Program-made: the position numbers and the translations under genes
In this document: piece after piece, positions 57,080 to 64,000 of the stretch
Layout: each line of letters begins with the position of its first letter
Numbering within the stretch: the stretch's first letter is position 1
Notes under the pieces: generated by a model
Database searches by the model: none
The model's input: only the letters and a program-made list of their open reading frames with translations
Told to the model about the DNA's origin: nothing
Source of the DNA: Erpetoichthys calabaricus
Lineage: Eukaryota; Chordata; Cladistia; Polypteriformes; Polypteridae
Direction: 5' to 3'
Assembly: GCF_900747795.2 (NCBI RefSeq)
Contig: NC_041402.2
Location: forward strand, 179,451,875 to 179,515,874
DNA length: 64,000 bases

Positions 57080-57888
57080 TATATTGTCACGGAGTGAGCA
57101 GACGAAGTGGTTAACGTTTCAATCATTTTTGTTTGAATCCCCGTCCGTAATGTTAAGATAACTGGCGACTCACACTGACTATGGCAGGACCGGTGCTCCA
57201 TTTCGGACTTCGTGTTTGCTGCTTGCTTTATTTAATTCCTCAGGCATATGCGAGTCTGACTCTACTAGTATTTTAGCAACTTAAAAAAAGGCGGATTCCA
57301 TGGTAACATATGCCCAGTCATTTTCTGATTATTAAAGACAAAACATTCCATTATCCTGGAATTCACGGATACACTCTTGGTCGTAGGTCATCTCGTTTAA
57401 TCATCGCTTTATTTAACGTGTCTGTAAAGAGGGATCACTCACCCCCCAATGTCAGTAGGGCATGCAGCACGTTGGTGTTGCAGTTGGCACTGCAGCCTCC
57501 GAAATCCAGGGTCGCACCCAACCAGGGCACGATGTAGCTGTATGGAGATTATGCATTCCTCCCAGATCCAACATTATCAACAAGTGTGCCAAGAGATGAC
57601 ATGGCACCTAACCCACTGTTGCCAGGAAAGGTATCAGCTTTCCACAAACTTGAACTGTAGAAGCAAGGATGGATCTCAGAGTACCTCAGCAGAAGCCTAT
57701 ACAATCTCATCCCCCATTGCGCTACTTGGTACTTTAGTAGATCCATGTTATGAGAAAAGTGTGAATAAGTGGGCAAAGTAATGGAATGGCACCCAGTCTA
57801 AGGTCGGTTCCTAGCATTCCACAAATCTGGACTGTAGTTAGCCTCACAGCTCCCGGGTACAGAGTTTCTACCTCAGCCTTGGCACTAG
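57080..57888. other. intergenic, faint old repeats
   Basis: Near-repeated phrases (GGCACCTAACCCACTGTTGC at 57602, GGCACCCAGTCTAAGGTCGG at 57788) look like decayed SINE-type sequence. No gene recognised. Confidence 0.3.
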
Positions 57889-58194
57889 CAGTGCAGGATT
57901 TACGTATAAGCTACACAAGCTATAGCTTAGGGCCCCCGCCTTCTTGGGGGCCCCCAAAACAAATTGTCCGAGTGAGCAATTGTCATATATACTTAAATAT
58001 ACTACAGCATTATTTGTCCCAATCAGGCCCGGCCTTAGGCATAGGCGAAGTAGGCGACCGCCTAGGGCCCCGGATCGACTCCTTGGTCTAATTTTCACGC
58101 ATTTCACAGAGCTTCCAGGGGGGCTCCGCCCCCCTCAGGGGGCCCCTGGACCCCCCTTTCACCTAGGGCCCCATAATACCTAAGACCGGGCCTG
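57889..58194. mobile_element. composite hAT insertion made of two families' ends
   Basis: A perfect 8-bp duplication GGCACTAG flanks it (57881-57888 and 58195-58202). The left end starts CAGTGCAGGATTTACG. The right end, reverse complement CAGGCCCGGTCTTAGG, belongs to another family whose own left end (CAGGCCCGGCCTTAGG) lies inside at 58024. Confidence 0.7.
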
Positions 58195-58204
58195 GGCACT
58201 AGCT

Positions 58205-58362
58205 GGGTAGAGATGGTCCTCCCAGATTCAAAAGACATGCAAGTTAGAAAAATGCAATGACTTGTGGGCTCAGTATAAAAGTGTGCCCTGCCAAGTAATG
58301 GATTGGCAACCAGTCCAGGATTGGTACCCACCTTGTCCCCATGCACTGTTGCCGAGATTTTC
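58205..58362 (+). mobile_element. degenerate SINE copy
   Basis: GGTCCTCCCAGATTCAAAAG, ACATGCAAGTTAG and CCAGTCCAGGATTGGTACCC follow the order of the common SINE with many changes. Confidence 0.4.
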
Positions 58363-58977
58363 ATTAGTGTTTCTCAATCACGACCCTGGGGGCACCATGC
58401 AGCTGCAGGTTTTTGTTTCCGTCTCTAAATGGATTCCTAGCCTAAATCATGTAAGTTGCTACTCAGGTCCTCTCCTGGGGTCAATTTATAAACTACAAAA
58501 CTAGTACTAAGAGAGCTGCTTATTAGAATGTGCCAAGCATTTATTTATGTTGCATGGGAATACACTTAAGTTTTTAGAAGTTTCGTCATGATTTTCATTC
58601 AGCTTTTCCAAGCATTCGGATTATTTGATGGTTTAGTAATGTATATGTGTGTGTGTCTGTAGCCGTTCATCATTCTGTTGACGTTTGCTCGGCCTTCGGC
58701 TCATTGCTAATTTTCAGTATTAGGATTAATTTAAGGGAGCAAACTCCACGGAACGGGGCAAATTAATAGGAAAAATGCAAAAAATATTAAGCATTTGAAG
58801 TTAGAGCAAAAAAATGCAAGTATTTCTAAATGTCTTATGTGAAAAGTCACACTGCTGTACATACTTGAAGATTAAAGGAGGAAAAATCCGCTAATGAAAT
58901 AGAACCAATTAGGAGGAAAACAACTCGGATTGGGGAAACTTGGTTTGGACAAAAACCTGCAGTCACATGGGGATCCC
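58363..58977. mobile_element. degenerate hAT MITE
   Basis: TTTCTCAATCACGACCCTGG at the left and ACAAAAACCTGCAGTCACAT at the right are the ends of the MITE family seen at 15258; the middle (GGAAAAATCCGCTAATG and others) is diverged. No clear target duplication. Confidence 0.45.
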
Positions 58978-60532
58978 GAAGGAAGGAGTTTCAAATCCAA
59001 TACCAGTACTCCCATTTCCCACATACACGAATGGGAGAGAGTTTAAGGGCTCAAATAAGGGTCGTTGCTCTCCAGACTTGGGGTTGGCACTGTACTTTAA
59101 CCGTCTCTCCTCTCTTCACCACAGAACTGAATAATCACAACAACAGTCACTTCCGGTTCCAACCCTCCAAGTCCCACCTCTAGAGGATGTCACTTCAGGT
59201 TCCCAGAATGCCACCTGCTTACATCATTTCCTGCTGTTCCACTATACAACTGTCCACCATTATTGCTCTGATCAGTTCTGTTTGGACTCAAGTCTGTAAA
59301 GACCAATTCAATGTTTTGACAACCTTCATTAATAGGGAGGATCCCCAAAAACTTTTGTCTCTTTTGTTACACCGTATATATCCATTTTATAACAGAAGTA
59401 TGAATGAGCATGCAAAGTTAAAATGTCCCCCAATCCAGAGTATGGTTTCCACTTTGTCCCCATTGTTGTCAAGTTATTTGCCAGCATTCCACATACCAGA
59501 ACTGTACCAGAGAGCAATAGGTGGATCTGTGTAGCTTATGTTGCACAAGTCTTTATATTTCAGTAGCCCCTTAACGATATCCTATAATCTCGTCCACTCC
59601 AAGATTATATAATTTTGTATTCCCCAATAATTTCCATCGATTTTAGTATCAAATCTGAGGCAGAGTTGGAAGAACAAAAAGCAGATTCCCTTTGTCACTA
59701 CCAATGACAACTTCAGTTAAGAGGACTACAATCCCAAGTGGCATGGTGATAAAGTGGTCTGTATTGCTTATCGCTGTTCTCCTTGTGTCACACACACCAG
59801 TTTAACTCTTCACTGGACTGTAATTCTTACACCATGTGCATGCAGTTTAGTTTGGACCTGCATCCCAAAAGTGTAATACACTCTTGCAGTTTCATTTAGG
59901 TCAAAAAAAAAAACTGACCACTGCCTCAAGTGTGTGTGAAAGTGTGCATCAAATCAGCATCCTATCCAGGGTTGGCATCAACTCCTTCTAACCCTGAAGT
60001 GAAGACTTGCCTCTGACTATTCTACTCTATAATTTACAACTGATCTGCCACATCACTTGTAGGACATCCATTTATAAACCCATTTAATAAAATTCAAGGT
60101 GAGGGGGTCCCGCCTGGAGGACATTACTGTTGATATACCACAGAACATTAACCCGTTGTCCATTACCTGTCCAAACTTATCATTCATTGGGCTGAAGCCG
60201 GTGTTAATTCCACTAGTGCCGAGAAGCTTTCTCGGTGTAATATAGAAATACTTCTCATGTTAACATTCAAAACCAATTCCACTGATAAAAATATAACGTG
60301 AACTGAAAATTTAAAAAATATAACAGCACCGTGCATTAGTGAAAGATAATTATGAGCCAACATTAACCATGGCAGCTGTGTTTCAAAATTAAGTTGTGTG
60401 TGTGGCTGGTTTCAGTGCTGTTCGTTTTCTCTAAAGTGGTACATGTAGTGAGAGACCATAGGTGCACACTGTGGCTCCAGCTTTAGATGAACAGGAATAG
60501 AAGTGACTTGTCAACTCATAACTGAGGTTCCA

Positions 60533-60564
<32 letters not shown>

Positions 60565-60695
60565 CGAGCATTTCTCTCCACCAGTTTCTTCTTCATCTCC
60601 AGCAGGGGTGGGTCCACCCCCTTCGTCAGCAAAGCTTTAGAGGCGCAACAAGCTCCTGCTAAAGGAACTGCTCCCACTATTTAAAACTCTTAAAA
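58978..60695. other. intergenic, one CA run
   Basis: A CA microsatellite lies at 60537-60564. The remaining frames have no recognisable domain or splice pattern. Confidence 0.4.
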
Positions 60696-60701
60696 TTTAT
60701 T
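60696..60701 (-). terminator. prdm10: poly(A) signal of the prdm10-like gene
   Basis: AATAAA on the minus strand 84 bp beyond the TAA at 60785-60787. Confidence 0.6.
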
Positions 60702-60784
60702 AACAGCCTAAAAACCAATGTACACAAGTCCTTTCTTCTCCTCCTGTGCCTAAGCTTCCCCACTTGGGTCCTGGCTGGGCAAGC

Positions 60785-61626
60785 TTAGGGTTTAGTGATA
60801 TGAACTTCACTGCTGCCATTGCCGTTTGTGGTTGTCGTGATGATGTACTGCGTGGTCTGCTGTTGACCAGACACTTGCTGCTCAAGCTGCTCCGGGTGTA
60901 CAGCAGTGGAAGACTGAGGCACGCCCGTTTGCTTAGGGTCCAGTTCATTTTGGCCATCCGAAATCACATAGTGTGCCTAAAAAAAATATTTAAAAGGGAA
61001 GAGGGCATAAATTTATATATGGAAAAAAAAGTGTAGAACCCATTAACTTGAAGATCTTTATGTAGTACTTTCCCTTACACTTCAAAAATCACCTGATACC
61101 AATTATTATTATTATTATTTTTTTTTACACTGACAGTCCATCAAAATGACTGACTTGTGACAATTTACAAGCATATTAAATAGACCACTGCTATAAAAAT
61201 AGTGTTTTTGTTCAAGCCTAAGTGTTCTCACATCTAATGTGGAGGACGTTCTTGACAATTTTACAAATTGTAATTAAATTTTAATTTTCCCCATACATTA
61301 TTGAACCCCCACCCACCCTACTTGTGTGGCACCAAAAAAAAAAAAAAAAAGAAGTATTTCCAAGTGTATAGGAGGATGAGGAGGAATGCAGCCTTCCCTT
61401 TCACTCACACTAACAGGACACAGCTATAGCATGCAGAATCTGTTTGTCACGCGGCCACCACACGGAGGAGGAGGAGCACCATGCTGATGAGCAAGGGGCA
61501 GGTCTTGGACACTCCTGACCTGAGCCACTGCCTTGATTTGTCCAGCGCCAACCGCTGCCACTGGCGTTCCAGTTTCTGTGATGACGTACTGTGCATGAGG
61601 AATGGCCATCATCTGGATCTCAGGAG
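60785..61626 (-). CDS. prdm10: PR-domain zinc finger protein 10-like, last two coding exons (partial)
   Basis: Exons 61520-61626 and 60785-60976 have AG acceptors (CCCCCAG, TTTTTTAG) and a GT donor (61519), and join in phase. They give [20 protein letters not shown], then [20 protein letters not shown], then 50 residues ending [21 protein letters not shown]-type C-terminus. PRDM10 is a zinc-finger transcription regulator with a PR/SET domain and a glutamine-rich C-terminal activation region; these exons would be the very end of that region. The zinc fingers and PR domain must lie beyond 64000. Identification rests on remembered similarity of the C-terminal tail and on PRDM10 and CHEK1 both lying in human 11q24. 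Another gene with a similar tail is possible. Confidence 0.65.
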
Positions 61627-61975
61627 CTGGGGGAAAAGTCCAAAGAATAAATGTGTTACATTATTGGGTGGGAGGCAAGAAAGAAAGAAACAAGAGATAA
61701 ATATTGGCACAAACAGTGTGTGAAGGAAAAGGTTACTGGCAGGGGGGCACACAGTGCATAGAAAGGAGATATGGTTTCAAAAAAAAAAATGAACAGGGAC
61801 AGAAAAAACAAAACAAAAACATTTTACTTAAACTAGAATGGACAGCGAGGGTATGTGTTAATATAATCAAAGAGTTCAGAATTTTAATAGAAACACAATA
61901 GGAATAACACGGACATAAGAGTACCAAACAAAAAACAAACGTTTGGATGCACTGATTGAATAGAAGAATATCATA
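61627..61975. other. intron of the prdm10-like gene, nothing recognised
   Basis: A-rich stretch. No further exon of the gene recognised to the right edge. Confidence 0.4.
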
Positions 61976-62617
61976 ATTTTAAAGACCCCCGCCTACACTA
62001 CATGCCAGTGTGGAGAGGGGGGCTGAACGCACCACAATGAGACATGGTCGCTCCTCCGAAACCCCTCTTAAAATCGTGAAACAATGGGACACAAATGCAA
62101 AGAGGAGTTCTCTCCTCTTTGCTTGATCAACTGCTGGCTTGCTGCTGCTGCCGTGCCGCGTGATCTCCAACTTGTGCGGCGCTTCAAACATTTAAAAGCC
62201 TGTGCAGCAGCCGTACTTTTGTCTCACTGCCTTGTCTCTTCTCCACCAGACATCCTCAAACACTATTCGATCTCTTTTCGCTGTTCCGTTATTTCACAGA
62301 GTAATATTTTCCGTTTGTTTGCGCTAATGCGATCTTTACTATCATTTTTCTGAGACTTTCAAATCTTCCTACTTCCATTATCTCTAACCTGCTCTGCATG
62401 TGTATCGCACCAACGTTTTTGAATTTTTTACAACATTCCACTTTGTCATCTACTCTTGTTGTTTTCCGGCCCTGGGTGTGGTTAAATCTCTTAGCACTAC
62501 GTCTCGTCTCGTCTCGTCTCGTCTTGAGGGACGTGAAATTATTTTTCTGAGAAGGTCACATCTCGTCTGTCTGAAAAAAGTCTCGTCTCATCCCAAGTTT
62601 TCTTTATATAATAGAGA
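61976..62617 (-). mobile_element. Helitron-like element, 5' part
   Basis: The minus strand starts TCTCTATTATATAAAG after A (62618) and continues with a CGTCT/GACGAG-rich tract (62502-62524). It then matches 26050-26310 of the other copy (GCAGAGCAGGTTAGAGATAA, GATCGCATTAGCGCAAACAA). No CTAG-hairpin 3' end was found at the low-coordinate side, so the limit at 61976 is uncertain. Confidence 0.55.
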
Positions 62618-62880
62618 TATTTTAATCGAGAGGCTTATGTTTAAATACTTGGAACTTGTTTTCAAAACAAATACAAAGAGGGAACTTGAGGTCTATGGAT
62701 TGATTTTCTTTTAAAGATGTTAAGCCACAATCATATAATTATTAAGTGTGCCTCTTAAAAATTTAGTGAATTTCTTTTTTCTTTAATATGTTGAGTCAAA
62801 CGGTCATATTGTGACAAGGTTGTGTGGGTATGAGTAAGCGATTTGGCCATTTTGATAGAAATGCCATTATTTGTAGTTCA
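62618..62880. other. nothing recognised
   Basis: AT-rich sequence between the Helitron 5' end and the next MITE. Confidence 0.35.
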
Positions 62881-63940
62881 GCAGTCTAGGGGTGTCAAAC
62901 TCCAGTCGAGGGGGGGCTACAGGTTTTCATTCTAACCATTTTCGTAATTAGGGACCAGTTTTTGCTGCTAATTAAATCTTTTGCCCCAATTGCTTTCCAT
63001 TCTCTCCCACCATAACCTATCTATGTCGGAGGAAAGAGAGCTTTACATTCATCAAAAATTTTGATCTCAGGTTTTCTGTGGATCTCGACGCTTTAGGATC
63101 CCATGATGGGTGTCTGTCTGTGTGTCACAGTTTCTTCAGGATGGTTTGGAGCTAAAATGGCTGGATAGAAAAATGCCAAAGTCTAAACTTAAGCCTGTTA
63201 TGAGGTGACGATGTGCTGATTTGTTTTTCAGACAAATCGTGTAAGAGAAAGAGGCAGCACTCAAGAGGAACCCTCAAATTATAATTCTGCAATTAATTCT
63301 GAATTCTTTGTCATTTGCTATCATAATGACCTATTTTATGATAAGAATGATTAGCATCACAGCAGTAAGCAATTACTGAAATGTTATAGAAAGGTTCAGA
63401 TAACTTGGTTCCTAGGACGCAAAGGCTACAGATGCTCATGTCTGGATTTTTATTAGCGGACTTACTATTTAAGACTCAGACCCCTTAACTGCTTCTTTTT
63501 TCTTAATTGACAGCCAAACACTAGTGAGATTTAAAATGAGCCAACACAAGACCAGCTGACCTGTGTCCATCATGTAATAAAGAAATGGGAAGGTCTCAGT
63601 AATGTTGATCTGCTCAGGAAAGAATATTGAACATTTTTGAAATGTCTCTTGTGGCAGAATGAGACCACCAATGAGCCATGGAATTGAATAAAGGGTTTAG
63701 TTAACAAAAATCAAATTCTAATTAAGAAATTGGTTGGAGTGAAAATGATTAGCGTTTGAAGCCTCAACTTAGCTGGATATTTGTTGACTCAAGTCAAATC
63801 TCATTTTTGTATGGCTGCCAATTAAGGTAAAAAGAAGCAATACAGAGGGCAAGTCTTTAAAAACAAGGCTATTAAAATGAAGTCGGGTAACAGGAGAAAC
63901 TAGTCACTGATTAAGAAAGTGGCAGGATCACAGTTGGGAC
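62881..63940. mobile_element. degenerate hAT MITE
   Basis: The left end CAGTCTAGGGGTGTCAAACT and CTACAGGTTTTCATTCTAAC, and right-side phrases TTAGTTAACAAAAATC and GGAACT-like motifs, recall the long-armed MITE family. The right boundary is uncertain. Confidence 0.4.
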
Positions 63941-64000
63941 ACTCTGATCCACAATATGGTAATAAATAGCATCATAGTGAGAAACAGTGCAGTATTAATT

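Overview
The window is animal nuclear DNA: split genes with canonical splice sites, SINEs, LINEs, Tc1/mariner, hAT, piggyBac and Helitron copies, and AT/CA/TAGA microsatellites. The repeat mix (a very common tRNA-headed SINE with a GGAT tail, LINE ends with an ATCT tail, many fish-type Tc1 elements and hAT MITEs) points to a ray-finned fish. A bichir or reedfish would fit, but that is recollection of repeat style and was not tested.

I can support three host genes, all on the minus strand. (1) The complete protein-coding part of checkpoint kinase 1 (chek1): twelve coding exons from 41506 down to 30035, giving a 474-residue kinase, a probable non-coding first exon with E2F-like sites near 49.2-49.4 kb, and a poly(A) signal at 29694. 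(2) The last two coding exons of a probable prdm10 (61626-60785) with a poly(A) signal at 60696; the rest of that gene lies beyond the right edge. (3) A gene I do not recognise, immediately downstream of chek1: nine exons from 27686 to 14017 whose splice phases all agree and which encode 379 residues, with two N-terminal membrane segments followed by a spectrin-like helical region.

Layout. 0-2.5 kb is a four-deep nest of transposons. 3.2-4.8 kb is a decayed Tc1. 6.8-7.6 kb holds an 83-bp perfect inverted repeat between AT tracts and a Tc1 end. 8.6-13.7 kb is mostly LINE 3' ends and SINEs. 13.7-27.7 kb is the unknown gene, its introns packed with hAT MITEs, two Helitrons and SINEs. 28.3 kb is a solo LTR. 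29.7-49.4 kb is chek1, whose two large introns hold a piggyBac, an intact Tc1 with a complete DDE transposase, a solo LTR, a hAT MITE and a head-to-head chimeric Tc1 split by a SINE. 49.4-60.6 kb is intergenic, with a palindromic hAT MITE, a GC-rich possible second promoter, a LINE end, a second Tc1 with an open but catalytically altered transposase, and a composite hAT insertion. 60.7-64 kb is the prdm10 end plus Helitron and MITE sequence.

The host genes are not an operon and need not work together. The strongest stories are the nested and chimeric transposons, whose target-site duplications can be read directly, and the unrecognised gene.
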